Source of the DNA: an uncultured Bacteroidales bacterium
Lineage (GTDB): Bacteria > Bacteroidota > Bacteroidia > Bacteroidales > Bacteroidaceae
Length of the DNA: 40,534 bases
Direction: 5' to 3'
Assembly (NCBI GenBank): GCA_937876995.1
Contig: CALEFD010000043.1
Span: 1 to 40,534, forward strand
Position 1 is the stretch's first letter. The number at the start of each line of letters is the position of its first letter. The notes below the pieces were generated by a model that saw only the letters and a program-made list of their open reading frames with translations, was not told where the DNA came from and ran no database searches. This document shows positions 13,968 to 22,728 of this stretch, piece by piece. Made by a program: the position numbers and the translations under genes.

Positions 13968-15749
13968 TCAATCCAGTTTAAGCACTGCAAGGAAAGCTTT
14001 TTGAGGAACCTCCACGTTACCTATCTGTTTCATACGTTTCTTTCCCTTCTTCTGCTTTTCCAGCAACTTACGTTTACGCGATACGTCACCACCATAACAT
14101 TTTGCAGTAACATCCTTACGAACCTGCTTAATGGTTTCACGTGCAATAATCTTTGTACCAATTGCAGCCTGAATAGCTATATCGAACTGCTGACGCGGAA
14201 TCAACTCTTTCAGTTTTTCACACATTCTTCTACCCAAATCGTAAGCATTATCAAAATGGGTAAGTGTAGATAGAGCATCAACAGGTTCACCATTCAGAAG
14301 GATATCCAATTTAATAAGTTTTGACGGACGGAATCCTGCGGGATGATAATCGAACGAAGCATAACCCTTAGAGATACTCTTCAGCTTATCATAGAAATCT
14401 ATCACTATTTCACCAAGTGGCAACTTAAAGTAGAGTTCCACGCGGTTACCATGTATAAACTGCTGTTTAACCAATTCACCACGTTTATCCAAACATAGAG
14501 TCATTATAGGACCTATATAATCGGTAGTGGTAATTATAGATGCATCAATGTATGGCTCTTCTATATGATCTATCAGAGTCAAATCCGGCATACCGCTTGG
14601 ATTATGAACCTCAGTTACCCCACCCTGTTTATCATATACCATATAAGATACGTTAGGAACAGTGGTAATTACGCTCATATCAAATTCACGGTCAAGACGT
14701 TCCTGAACAATCTCCATGTGAAGCAGTCCTAAGAAACCACAACGGAATCCGAATCCCAATGCAGCAGAAGATTCAGGGAAGAAGCTGAGTGAAGCATCAT
14801 TCAACTGCAACTTTTCAAGTGATGCACGCAAATCTTCAAATTCATCGGCTTCAATTGGATAAACACCTGCAAAGACCATCGGTTTTGATTCTTCGAAACC
14901 CGAAATAGCCTTTTCACAAGGTCTTGCTATGTGGGTAATAGTATCGCCCACCTTCACTTCTGTAGATGTTTTTATACCGGAAATAATATAACCCACATCG
15001 CCTGTATGCATCTCGTCACGAGGTACCATATTCATACGAAGCACACCTATTTCATCGGCTTCGTACATTTTACCGGTATTGAAGAACTTAACCTTATCGC
15101 CCTTCTTTATAGAACCATTTACTATCTTGAAATATGCTATAATTCCGCGGAAAGAGTTAAATACAGAGTCAAAAATAAGTGCCTGCAATGGTGCCTCTTC
15201 GTCGCCTACAGGATGTGGTATTCTATCAATAATAGCATCTAAAATTTCAGGCACGCCCTGTCCTGTGCGGGCTGAAGCACGAATTATTTCACTGCGGTCA
15301 CAACCTAACAGTTCAATAATTTCATCCTCTACTTCATCAGGCATGGCACTCTGCATATCACACTTATTAAGCACAGGAATTATCTCCAGATCGTTCTCAA
15401 TAGCCATATAAAGGTTACTGATAGTCTGTGCCTGAACACCCTGTGTAGCATCTACTATTAGCAACGCTCCCTCGCAAGCCGCAATAGAACGAGATACTTC
15501 ATAAGAGAAATCGACGTGTCCCGGAGTGTCAATAAGATTCAGTATATACTTTTCGCCGTTACGTTCATACTCCATCTGTATGGCATGGCTCTTAATAGTT
15601 ATACCACGTTCTTTTTCCAAATCCATATCGTCCAACATCTGTCCCTCTGTGATGTTGATGGTCTTTGTGTATTCCAACAATCTGTCTGCCAGGGTAGATT
15701 TACCATGGTCAATGTGCGCTATTATGCAGAAATTTCTGATTTTTTCCAT
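13968..15749 (-). CDS. lepA: Elongation factor 4 (LepA), ribosome-associated GTPase
   Basis: The 593-aa protein has the GTPase motifs AHIDHGKST (11-19), RGITIK, DTPGHVDFS and NKCD. EF-G-like domains follow, then the LepA-specific C-terminal domain ending KKRMKQIGNVEVPQKAF. It acts on the ribosome in translation and back-translocation or initiation. The frame continues 19 codons upstream, but MEKIRNFCII is the conserved start and the promoter at 15768-15799 lies within the extension. The promoter overlaps the end of the upstream membrane-HTH gene, so lepA can be transcribed both alone and by read-through. Confidence 0.96.
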   Translation of the reverse strand: MEKIRNFCIIAHIDHGKSTLADRLLEYTKTINITEGQMLDDMDLEKERGITIKSHAIQMEYERNGEKYILNLIDTPGHVDFSYEVSRSIAACEGALLIVDATQGVQAQTISNLYMAIENDLEIIPVLNKCDMQSAMPDEVEDEIIELLGCDRSEIIRASARTGQGVPEILDAIIDRIPHPVGDEEAPLQALIFDSVFNSFRGIIAYFKIVNGSIKKGDKVKFFNTGKMYEADEIGVLRMNMVPRDEMHTGDVGYIISGIKTSTEVKVGDTITHIARPCEKAISGFEESKPMVFAGVYPIEADEFEDLRASLEKLQLNDASLSFFPESSAALGFGFRCGFLGLLHMEIVQERLDREFDMSVITTVPNVSYMVYDKQGGVTEVHNPSGMPDLTLIDHIEEPYIDASIITTTDYIGPIMTLCLDKRGELVKQQFIHGNRVELYFKLPLGEIVIDFYDKLKSISKGYASFDYHPAGFRPSKLIKLDILLNGEPVDALSTLTHFDNAYDLGRRMCEKLKELIPRQQFDIAIQAAIGTKIIARETIKQVRKDVTAKCYGGDVSRKRKLLEKQKKGKKRMKQIGNVEVPQKAFLAVLKLD

Positions 15750-15767
15750 ATTCTCTATAAACTTCTG

Positions 15768-15799
15768 CGAATTTACCACACTTTTACGAATTGAGCAAA
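15768..15799 (-). promoter_or_regulatory. Promoter of lepA, overlapping the upstream gene
   Basis: On the minus strand, TTTG (CAAA at 15796-15799), 20 bp, TAAATTCG (CGAATTTA at 15768-15775). The -33 box lies inside the last codons of the membrane-HTH gene that ends at 15784. The predicted leader is about 15 nt. Confidence 0.65.
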
Positions 15800-16416
15800 G
15801 TTTCAAACAGTTCTGCTGTCATTTTCTGTTTAATATGGTATAGTCTTGATTTTATTGCATTACCTGACCACCTGGTTACAATACTTATTTTATCGTTCTT
15901 ACACCCTAATACCGATAGAGCGCAATAGAGAAAATCATCTTCCGTCAAATCAACCACAGATAGTTCTGAGACTATGTAGAATACCGTACTAAAACAATTT
16001 CCTATATCCTTTTTTATAGACTTTAAGAAATTGCTCTTAAAATAACCACCATCAGTAAGATTCATTTCTGAAATAGGAGCACTTATATATTGATAAGAGT
16101 CTGTCAGAGCCATTTTGCTTTTTGCTATGGCTATTTCATTGATTAAGTTTTCTATGGTACAGCAAACATTTTTATTTCTCCTTTCTATCTCTTTTCGAAT
16201 GTTATACCTACAGACATATATTATTGATATTGAAGTAAATATGCCCATTAGTAATATCAGACCATTATAAAGAAAAGAGATCTGTACGGGCAGTCTTACT
16301 CCATCAACAATAAACACCGGAGTCATAAGTGTCAACAACACCAGCAATGATACAAATAGTATCAGAGCAACAATTGCCACTCTTTTAATTGTTTTATACA
16401 TTTTCAAATTCTTCAT
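15784..16416 (-). CDS. Membrane protein with C-terminal HTH-like domain (second of pair)
   Basis: The 210-aa protein is not recognised as a named family. Two hydrophobic helices (about 12-36 and 44-70) enclose a very short loop. A cytoplasmic region with a possible coiled coil (72-105) follows, and then a C-terminal segment near 155-200 (LTEDDFLYCALSVLG...AIKSRLYHIKQKM) whose spacing resembles a LuxR/GerE-like helix-turn-helix. It lies 6 bp downstream of a protein with the same architecture, so the two are co-transcribed. It has essentially no periplasmic domain, so it may be a partner of the larger protein rather than a sensor itself. A role as a membrane-tethered transcription regulator is inference. 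Confidence 0.6.
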   Translation of the reverse strand: MKNLKMYKTIKRVAIVALILFVSLLVLLTLMTPVFIVDGVRLPVQISFLYNGLILLMGIFTSISIIYVCRYNIRKEIERRNKNVCCTIENLINEIAIAKSKMALTDSYQYISAPISEMNLTDGGYFKSNFLKSIKKDIGNCFSTVFYIVSELSVVDLTEDDFLYCALSVLGCKNDKISIVTRWSGNAIKSRLYHIKQKMTAELFETLLNS

Positions 16417-16422
16417 AAAGCA

Positions 16423-17325
16423 TCAAATATTTATAACACCACCCCTAAATACAGATTTAAACATAGACTTCTTATTATACAACGTCTTTTCCGATATTTT
16501 CATCAAACGTAATATGATTTTGTTTGGTACGTCAAGCATTATTAAAGAAAAAAGCAAATAATCCTTTTCCGACAACCTAATATTTCTGTATTTAGTATTT
16601 ATAAAGTTATACAATTCGGCTGAAGCTTTGATAATTATGCTGTTAGTATCATCAATATTATCTATCTCATCATCCAAAATCAGTTTGTAAATAGTAGAAA
16701 AGACTCCATTATCCGTTAATCTACTTTTAATATCATCTATTATGAATTTAAGTTCCTCCCTATCTCTATCCCTTTTTAACATCTTATATAGACATAGTAC
16801 AACTGACATCGACAATACGGCCATTATCATGATGATTACAAAGTTGATTTTCGCCAAATAAAAACCTCCAATACCTATATTTATGTAATGGTTATCATAT
16901 TTCACTGTAGGCATAGGTATATGTAATATATCCTCTTTATGATTATTAATAATTCCCGCTGATTCAAAAATCAGATTACACCTTATGGTATCAGCAGATT
17001 GAAACATTATAACTGAATCAAGTTCTATCCCGTATGCCTTACGTATTTTGTAAATTGTTTCTCCATTAATTATATTGGAGGAACTACTAATTAAACTTAC
17101 TCCATCATAAGGTTTAATAAGTTCCAGTGTAACATCTGTACAATCATTTTCATAATCTACATCTATAATTGAATATTTCATAGAATAATAACCATCTATA
17201 GATTCTGACGATGAACTACCTTTTATTTCAGGCACAATACCTATAAACAACAGATATATAATCAGCATTAACAATATTGATGATAGCAAAACAGACAGAT
17301 AAAAAATCTTTTTCTTGTTCAACAT
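16423..17325 (-). CDS. Membrane protein with periplasmic domain and C-terminal HTH-like domain (first of pair)
   Basis: The 300-aa protein is not assigned to a named family. Visible parts are TM1 (8-30), a hydrophilic periplasmic domain (about 31-157), TM2 (158-181), a charged cytoplasmic linker, and a C-terminal block at 251-292. That block (LSEKDYLLFSLIMLD...ISEKTLYNKKSMFKS) matches the pattern seen at the end of Bacteroidetes membrane regulators of the DUF6377 type, where a HTH follows. The layout suggests one-component signalling from periplasm to DNA. It has its own promoter at 17355-17384 and leads a unit with the 210-aa protein and possibly lepA. Confidence 0.6.
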   Translation of the reverse strand: MLNKKKIFYLSVLLSSILLMLIIYLLFIGIVPEIKGSSSSESIDGYYSMKYSIIDVDYENDCTDVTLELIKPYDGVSLISSSSNIINGETIYKIRKAYGIELDSVIMFQSADTIRCNLIFESAGIINNHKEDILHIPMPTVKYDNHYINIGIGGFYLAKINFVIIMIMAVLSMSVVLCLYKMLKRDRDREELKFIIDDIKSRLTDNGVFSTIYKLILDDEIDNIDDTNSIIIKASAELYNFINTKYRNIRLSEKDYLLFSLIMLDVPNKIILRLMKISEKTLYNKKSMFKSVFRGGVINI

Positions 17326-17354
17326 AATTTGATATTTATTTTAGTTTGGTATTG

Positions 17355-17384
17355 CAAAGGACGATAAATTCTGTAGAGCGACAA
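17355..17384 (-). promoter_or_regulatory. Promoter of the membrane-HTH pair
   Basis: On the minus strand, TTG (CAA at 17382-17384), 19 bp, GTCCTTTG (CAAAGGAC at 17355-17362); the second half of the -7 box is perfect but its TA is replaced by GT, so it may be weak or regulated. Confidence 0.4.
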
Positions 17385-17445
17385 TAGAAAAACGGTAGCA
17401 AAACTATCCCTATTGCTGTTTTTGTGACAATTAACAATAAAAAAA

Positions 17446-17487
17446 GTGTGACCGGAGTTTGTCAAAACTGACTTGCACCGGCCACAC
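17446..17487 (-). terminator. Terminator of the winged-helix gene
   Basis: GTGTGACCGG (17446-17455) pairs with CCGGCCACAC (17478-17487) with one mismatch, and an inner AGTTT/AAACT extends the hairpin. On the minus strand it is followed by TTTTTTTATTG. Confidence 0.85.
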
Positions 17488-17510
17488 TGTTGTTTTGTTG
17501 TTCCAAGAAA

Positions 17511-17711
17511 TTACTTCAATGCGTAGTAATTCTCTTCTTCGCCTTCTGTAACGTTGATTTTGTCTTCACGTAGCAACCAACCTAAACCAAGATAAAACTC
17601 TTTGTCCTTCAATTTTGTTGCCTTTTTGATTTCTTTCTGTGAAAGGGCATTTTTGCCTTCCAATGCACACCATATCTGGCCTGCATAAGTACCTACATTT
17701 TCTATAAACAT
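17511..17711 (-). CDS. Small winged helix-turn-helix protein (DUF2582 type)
   Basis: Starting at MFIENVGTYAGQIW the protein has 66 residues. The order of elements matches the short Bacteroidetes winged-helix family PF10771: helix 1, the ALSQKEIKKATKL recognition region, GLGWLLREDKI, and a final beta hairpin with EENYYALK. It is probably a DNA- or protein-binding adaptor; the target is unknown. The frame extends to 17780, but the promoter at 17734-17763 places the transcript start near 17730, excluding the extension. It is monocistronic with its own terminator. Confidence 0.8.
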   Translation of the reverse strand: MFIENVGTYAGQIWCALEGKNALSQKEIKKATKLKDKEFYLGLGWLLREDKINVTEGEEENYYALK

Positions 17712-17733
17712 CTTATTAACATTAAATTCGTTG

Positions 17734-17763
17734 CAAAGGTAAGCATTCTTTATGAGAGAGCAA
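17734..17763 (-). promoter_or_regulatory. Promoter of the winged-helix gene
   Basis: On the minus strand, TTG (CAA at 17761-17763), 19 bp, TACCTTTG (CAAAGGTA at 17734-17741): a full consensus match, about 18 nt before the chosen ATG. Confidence 0.7.
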
Positions 17764-17809
17764 TAAAAGATGTCTCTCATTTTAACACTTTTAACTAAAC
17801 AACAGATAT

Positions 17810-18286
17810 TTAATTAACTGCCGATAAATATTCTGCAAAAATACGGGCAGCCTCTTCAACCATCTTAACACAAGGTCTTTTCTTATAATATTCAGGAGTT
17901 CTCTCTTCAGGTTTTGTATCGGTAAACTGAACTCTATCCTGTTCTGCAGGTTTTCTTAAACCCAATAGTTCACCGCATATTATCGAACCATTACGCTTAC
18001 GAAATTCCGCTGCCAATTGTTGAACTACCTGATAGTTATACTCTTTACCTTTTGAATCTTTTGGATCTATAGTTCCTGTCTGCAAACCTGCCAATATAAA
18101 CATTCCGGATGCAGCACCGCACACTTCGCGCATTCTGCCTATACCGCCACCGAACGATGCCGATATACGCAAAGCCTGTTCTTCGGTCAAGCTATATAAA
18201 TCAGCAAAGGCAGCCGTAACTGCCTGTGCACAATTATATCCCTGCTTGAAGTTATCTACAGCACGCTGTATTCTATCTTCGTACAT
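17810..18286 (-). CDS. C_GCAxxG_C_C family (redox-type) protein
   Basis: The protein has 158 residues from MYEDRIQRAV. Four conserved cysteines define the family: C19 in YNCAQAV, C56 in REVCGAASG, C104 in IICGELLG and C139 in RPCVKMV. FGGGIGRM precedes the second Cys. Members are thought to be small redox-active or metal-binding proteins, often near oxidoreductases or transporters; the function is unproven. It lies 7 bp after yebC, so it is the last gene of a pheT-yebC transcript. The frame continues 36 codons upstream into yebC, but MYED matches the family start. Confidence 0.8.
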   Translation of the reverse strand: MYEDRIQRAVDNFKQGYNCAQAVTAAFADLYSLTEEQALRISASFGGGIGRMREVCGAASGMFILAGLQTGTIDPKDSKGKEYNYQVVQQLAAEFRKRNGSIICGELLGLRKPAEQDRVQFTDTKPEERTPEYYKKRPCVKMVEEAARIFAEYLSAVN

Positions 18287-18293
18287 ATCAGTC

Positions 18294-19019
18294 TTATTCA
18301 GGGCGCATATTGGTATAAACAACCTGAACATCATCGTCATCATCAAGACGCTCCACAATCTTATCAATTGTTTCACGCTGTTCAGGTGTAACATCCTTCA
18401 AATCGTTAGGAATACGAGTAAATTCTGCTGCCTTAACTTCAAAACCATTCTCTTCAAGATACTTCTGAATAGCAGAATATGATTTTGGATCGCCATAAAG
18501 AACTACAGTATTCTCTTCTTCATCTATATCGTATTCGTCTTCTACTCCCAAATCGATAAGTTCAAGAATCAGGTCATCCATATCAACACCCTCTTTCTGA
18601 GCAATAGTAAACTGGCACTTGTGTGAGAACATAAAGTCCAAGCTGCCGCTTGTACCCAATGTACCACCAAATTTGGTAAATACGCTACGTACATTTGCAA
18701 CGGTACGGGTAGTATTGTCAGTAAGAGTCTCTACATAAATAGCTATACCGTGAGGACCATAGCCTTCATAGTTCATCTCCTTATAATCCTTCTGGTCTTT
18801 ACCCATTGCGTTCTTTATAGCACGCTCGATATTATCCTTCGGCATATTTTCGTGTTTTGCAGTAGCTATAATAGCACGCAATGCCGAATTGTTGTCCGGA
18901 TCAGGACCACCTGCCTTAACAGCAATTGAAATCTGTTTTCCAATACGGGTAAATGTCTTTGCCATGTTACCCCAACGTTTCATCTTTCTGGCCTTTCTAA
19001 ATTCAAAAGCTCTTCCCAT
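18294..19019 (-). CDS. yebC: YebC/PmpR (TACO1) family protein
   Basis: The 241-aa protein starts MGRAFEFRKARKMKRWGNMAK and carries the family segments FTRIGKQI, AGGPDPDNN, NMPKDNIERAI and YEGYGPHG. These proteins are annotated as transcriptional regulators. Recent work on relatives shows ribosome-linked roles at difficult sequences such as polyproline. The acidic C-terminus (ERLDDDDDVQ) is typical. It lies 20 bp downstream of pheT and 7 bp upstream of the C_GCAxxG_C_C gene, which indicates a transcript tied to translation. Confidence 0.95.
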   Translation of the reverse strand: MGRAFEFRKARKMKRWGNMAKTFTRIGKQISIAVKAGGPDPDNNSALRAIIATAKHENMPKDNIERAIKNAMGKDQKDYKEMNYEGYGPHGIAIYVETLTDNTTRTVANVRSVFTKFGGTLGTSGSLDFMFSHKCQFTIAQKEGVDMDDLILELIDLGVEDEYDIDEEENTVVLYGDPKSYSAIQKYLEENGFEVKAAEFTRIPNDLKDVTPEQRETIDKIVERLDDDDDVQVVYTNMRPE

Positions 19020-19039
19020 AGTCTATATTTATTTAATTA

Positions 19040-21535
19040 TTATCTAAGTTTTGCGTCAAGTTTATCCTGCAATGCCTGAATAAGTTTGTTCATAACCTTT
19101 TCAATCATCACATCATTCAAAGTCTGGGTTTCATCCTGTAGCATAAAGCTTACAGCATAGCTCTTCTTGCCTGCTTCCAGATTCTTGCCTTCATAAACAT
19201 CAAATAGAGCAACATCTTTCAGAAGTTTACCACCAACCTGATATGCAATTTTCTCTATTTCAGCAAACTGAATCTGTTTGTCTATCAACAGAGCCAGGTC
19301 ACGACGTACTGATGGATATTTTGGCAATTCTGTATAATTGGTCTTTACCTTACGTGTAGCCTTAAGCAATTCATCCCAACAAACATCTGCATAATACACC
19401 GGAGCAGTCAAATCGAACATTGCAGCTATTTTGTTATTAACGACACCCATAACAGCAATAGTTTTACCACCTCTGGTCTTATATTCCAAAGCCGATGAGA
19501 ATAGTTCATTTTCCGATTCTGCCACCACTACAGCATCTTTCTTCAGTCCAAGACGGGTAAATATATTCAACAGATAAGATTTCAGTTCAAAAGCAGAACT
19601 CTTTTCGTCCTGATGAGCCCAAGAAGACTCTACTTTGTAACCGGTAATCCACATTCCCAGATGATTATCTTCACTATACGCCTTCAATGGATTCTGAACT
19701 GAACCATCTTCAGCCGGAGCAGCAAGCGCTTCTCTACGCTTTGCATCGAAATAATAGCACTTGCCAAATTCAAAGAAACGCAAATTAGCATTCTGACGAC
19801 GCACATTCCTTGAAAGACTTTCCAAACCGCCAAATAGCAATGATGCTCTCAGAACATTCAAATCGGAACTTAACGGATTCATCAATCTTACCAAACGTTC
19901 CGGATTATATGTTTCCAAGCCGTCATAATAAGCAGCCCTTGTCAAAGAGTTGTTCAATATTTCATTAAAGCCACAACCCACCAACTGTTCTGATACCAAA
20001 TCTTGCAATTTGTGTGAACGATCCACTTCTCCCTGAACTGTCAGACTGGACTGAACTGACTTTCCAAACTCAATATTGTTATAACCGTAAATTCTCAATA
20101 TCTCTTCTACAACATCGCAAGGACGCTGTACATCTACCCTAAACGGAGGTACAAGAAGTGAGAGACCATCGGCTTTTTCCGCAACAATTCTCATACCAAG
20201 ATTTGTTACTATACTCTTAATTACATCAGCGGGTATCTCCTTACCTATCAATGAATTTGCATATTGATAATTGAATTCTACCTTAAAACTCTCTATAGGA
20301 TTTGGATAGACATCCTTTATCTCCATTGATATAGTACCACCTGCCAACTCTTTAATAAGCATAGCAGCCTGTTTTAGAGCATATACCACTCCGTTTGGAT
20401 CTATGCCGCGTTCAAAACGGAAAGATGCATCGGTACTAAGTTGATGTCTGCGTGCACATTTTCTAATCCATGTAGGATTAAAGTATGCGCTCTCCAGGAA
20501 TACATTTTTTGTATTTTCTGATATACCTGACTTTAGACCGCCAAACACACCTGCTATACACATAGGTTCTTTAACGTTGCAAATCATCAAATCTCTATCA
20601 GAAAGTTTTCGCTCTTGACCATCCAAAGTAACAAAAGGAGTTCCTTCCGGCATTGTTTTCACAACAACCTTACCACCTTCAATCATATCGGCATCAAAAC
20701 TGTGCAATGGCTGACCGTATGCATGAAGTATATAGTTTGTTATATCAACCACATTATTGATAGGATTCAAACCTATAGCCACCATCTTACGCTTTAACCA
20801 TTCAGGACTCTCCTTTACAGTCACACCTTTTATAGATACACCAGCATATCTTGGACATGCTTCGCTGTTTTCTACCTCTATATCTATAACCAAATCGTTG
20901 TTATCTACAGCAAAGCCCAACTCAGAAGGACGATTCAGCGATGTCTTATATCCATTCTGCAACAGCCATGCATAGAAGTCTCTTGCTACGCCCCAATGCG
21001 AACAAGCATCAGCATGGTTAGGTGTGATATCAACCTCTATTACATAATCCGATTCAAGTTTGAAATATTCGGCAGCAGGAGTTCCAGGAACAGCATCTTC
21101 CGGCAGTACCATGATACCATCATGATTGTCACTCAATCCCAACTCTTTTTCTGAGCACAACATTCCCTGCGATGCTACGCCACGCAGTTTAGATGGTTTG
21201 ATAGTAAAACATTCATCACCATCGTATATTTTTGCACCAATTGTAGCCACAGCCACTTTCTGACCCGCAGCAACATTTGGAGCGCCACAAACTATCTGAA
21301 CAGGGTCCTGTCCGTTACCCTCATCAACAGTAGTTACGTGCAGATGGTCTGAATTTGGATGTTCTTCACAGGTAAGTACCTGACCTATCACAATACCTTT
21401 CAATCCACCTTTAACAGATTGAACCTCTTCTACTGCGCCCACTTCCAATCCAATGGAAGTCAATGCTTCTGCTACCTCTTCCGGAGTAAGATTAAAATCT
21501 ACATACTCCTTTAACCATTTGTATGAAATATTCAT
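19040..21535 (-). CDS. pheT: Phenylalanyl-tRNA synthetase beta subunit
   Basis: The 831-aa protein has the full bacterial PheT layout. There is an N-terminal coiled/EMAP-like OB domain (about 40-150, with VCGAPNVAAGQ and KLRGVASQGMLCSE). The B3/B4 editing and B5 domains follow (NPINNVVDITNYI, FRFERGID, LVPPFRVDVQRPCDVVEEILRIYGY, the last in shorter parts). A catalytic-like core comes next, and then the C-terminal ferredoxin-fold anticodon-binding domain (YPSVRRDLALLID). It forms the alpha2-beta2 enzyme with PheS, which is not in this window. A -7-like TAATTTTG lies about 26 bp before the ATG (CAAAATTA at 21561-21568). Confidence 0.97.
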   Translation of the reverse strand: MNISYKWLKEYVDFNLTPEEVAEALTSIGLEVGAVEEVQSVKGGLKGIVIGQVLTCEEHPNSDHLHVTTVDEGNGQDPVQIVCGAPNVAAGQKVAVATIGAKIYDGDECFTIKPSKLRGVASQGMLCSEKELGLSDNHDGIMVLPEDAVPGTPAAEYFKLESDYVIEVDITPNHADACSHWGVARDFYAWLLQNGYKTSLNRPSELGFAVDNNDLVIDIEVENSEACPRYAGVSIKGVTVKESPEWLKRKMVAIGLNPINNVVDITNYILHAYGQPLHSFDADMIEGGKVVVKTMPEGTPFVTLDGQERKLSDRDLMICNVKEPMCIAGVFGGLKSGISENTKNVFLESAYFNPTWIRKCARRHQLSTDASFRFERGIDPNGVVYALKQAAMLIKELAGGTISMEIKDVYPNPIESFKVEFNYQYANSLIGKEIPADVIKSIVTNLGMRIVAEKADGLSLLVPPFRVDVQRPCDVVEEILRIYGYNNIEFGKSVQSSLTVQGEVDRSHKLQDLVSEQLVGCGFNEILNNSLTRAAYYDGLETYNPERLVRLMNPLSSDLNVLRASLLFGGLESLSRNVRRQNANLRFFEFGKCYYFDAKRREALAAPAEDGSVQNPLKAYSEDNHLGMWITGYKVESSWAHQDEKSSAFELKSYLLNIFTRLGLKKDAVVVAESENELFSSALEYKTRGGKTIAVMGVVNNKIAAMFDLTAPVYYADVCWDELLKATRKVKTNYTELPKYPSVRRDLALLIDKQIQFAEIEKIAYQVGGKLLKDVALFDVYEGKNLEAGKKSYAVSFMLQDETQTLNDVMIEKVMNKLIQALQDKLDAKLR

Positions 21536-21560
21536 TTTTACGCTTTTCGTCTATGAACCG

Positions 21561-21568
21561 CAAAATTA
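21561..21568 (-). promoter_or_regulatory. -7 box of the pheT operon
   Basis: CAAAATTA on the plus strand reads TAATTTTG on the minus strand, matching TAnnTTTG, 25 bp before the pheT ATG. No convincing -33 box was found. Confidence 0.4.
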
Positions 21569-21603
21569 CAAAAATAATCAATACACCTTATATAAAACAA
21601 AGA

Positions 21604-21631
21604 CTTTCACTCTATGAAAATAAAGTGAAAG
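21604..21631 (-). terminator. Terminator of ispE
   Basis: CTTTCACT (21604-21611) and AGTGAAAG (21624-21631) form a perfect 8-bp stem. On the minus strand the following sequence is TCTTTGTTTTAT. Confidence 0.65.
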
Positions 21632-21654
21632 CCATATAAAGCAATTTTAAGAAA

Positions 21655-22569
21655 TCAAATCAGGTCGCGTTGACGACAAAACATATCTGGGAAATGCTGT
21701 TCTACATTCTCAACAGACTTACTGAATATACCATAGATTGCAGAACCGGAACCGGACATAGATGCGTATTCTGCGCCCAATTCATACATTTTATCTTTTA
21801 ACTGCTGCAGTTGCGGATGTTTTGCAAACACACTCTTTTCAAAATCGTTTACTATCAAATTCTTCCATTCTGAAACAGGGCGTTTTATTGCATCACGCAA
21901 TGAGACTTCCGGTTTTGCAGGAGTAACACCTGCATATGCTTCGGCAGTACTGACAAAGATATTCGGTTTTACTATAACTATGAAATAATTTTGCAATGAC
22001 AAATCTACAGGAGTTAGTATTTCACCCCTACCTGTTGCAAAAGCAGGTTTATTGCGAATAAAGAAAGCGCAATCGGAACCCAACTGTGCAGCATAACGCT
22101 CCATACAACGGTTCTTCATCTTCAACCCAAAACGCTTATTCAGCAATGCTATCATCTGTGCCGCATCTGACGAACCACCACCCAGACCGGCGCCCGACGG
22201 GATATGTTTATACAGATGAATTACAACAGGTGGAATATCAAAATCTTCAGCCAGAAGTTTATATGCCTTTACTACCAGATTATCGGCAGGATTACCCTCT
22301 ATGGCATCGCCTAACAGATGAAGTTCGTACGAACTTTCATCAACAGAATCTATTTCAGGATATCTGCTTTCGGTCTTTAGATGAAGTAGGTTTCCCACCT
22401 CAAGTCTCTTTTTAATAACACCCGAATCCAAAGGTTTCTTTAATGTAACCTCCAGAGCATCCTGCAAATTGACAGGAAAGAACAGAGTCTCTATATCGTG
22501 GTAGCCGTCTGTCCTTTTAGCCACTATATTTAACCCAATATTAATCTTTGCGTTAGGAAAAGTAATCAT
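21655..22569 (-). CDS. ispE: 4-diphosphocytidyl-2-C-methyl-D-erythritol kinase
   Basis: The GHMP-family kinase phosphorylates CDP-methylerythritol in the MEP isoprenoid pathway. The signs are K8 in PNAKINIGL, RTDGYHDIETLF, the ATP-binding glycine-rich loop PSGAGLGGGSSDAA (124-137) with D135 as the catalytic Asp, and the C-terminal SMSGSGSAIYG. The length is 304 aa, against roughly 270-285 for most relatives. The excess sits at about residues 48-80, a charged insert between the first beta strands (VIKKRLEVGN to SVDESSYEL). The gene is monocistronic with its own terminator, divergent from dnaB. Confidence 0.94.
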   Translation of the reverse strand: MITFPNAKINIGLNIVAKRTDGYHDIETLFFPVNLQDALEVTLKKPLDSGVIKKRLEVGNLLHLKTESRYPEIDSVDESSYELHLLGDAIEGNPADNLVVKAYKLLAEDFDIPPVVIHLYKHIPSGAGLGGGSSDAAQMIALLNKRFGLKMKNRCMERYAAQLGSDCAFFIRNKPAFATGRGEILTPVDLSLQNYFIVIVKPNIFVSTAEAYAGVTPAKPEVSLRDAIKRPVSEWKNLIVNDFEKSVFAKHPQLQQLKDKMYELGAEYASMSGSGSAIYGIFSKSVENVEQHFPDMFCRQRDLI

Positions 22570-22701
22570 AGTTCTACCAAATTTTCAGTAAAGTTAAACT
22601 ATTTATACGATATAAATGGTTCTATCTGACATATTTTTTAATTGTTAATAATTGGTTGATAACACAAACAGGTTTTACTTATATTGAAACAACAAATAAG
22701 A

Positions 22702-22709
22702 TAACTTTG
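22702..22709 (+). promoter_or_regulatory. -7 box of dnaB
   Basis: TAACTTTG matches TAnnTTTG 19 bp upstream of the dnaB ATG. A TTG at 22684-22686 is closer than usual (15 bp). Confidence 0.45.
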
Positions 22710-22728
22710 CAAAACAAATAATTAGAGA

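Noticed and set aside
15750..15806. 19-codon N-terminal extension of LepA
   Set aside because: LepA proteins begin at the MEKIRNFCII-like position and the promoter lies in the extension.
17712..17780. N-terminal extension of the winged-helix protein
   Set aside because: The consensus promoter at 17734-17763 is inside it, so it is not transcribed in that mRNA.
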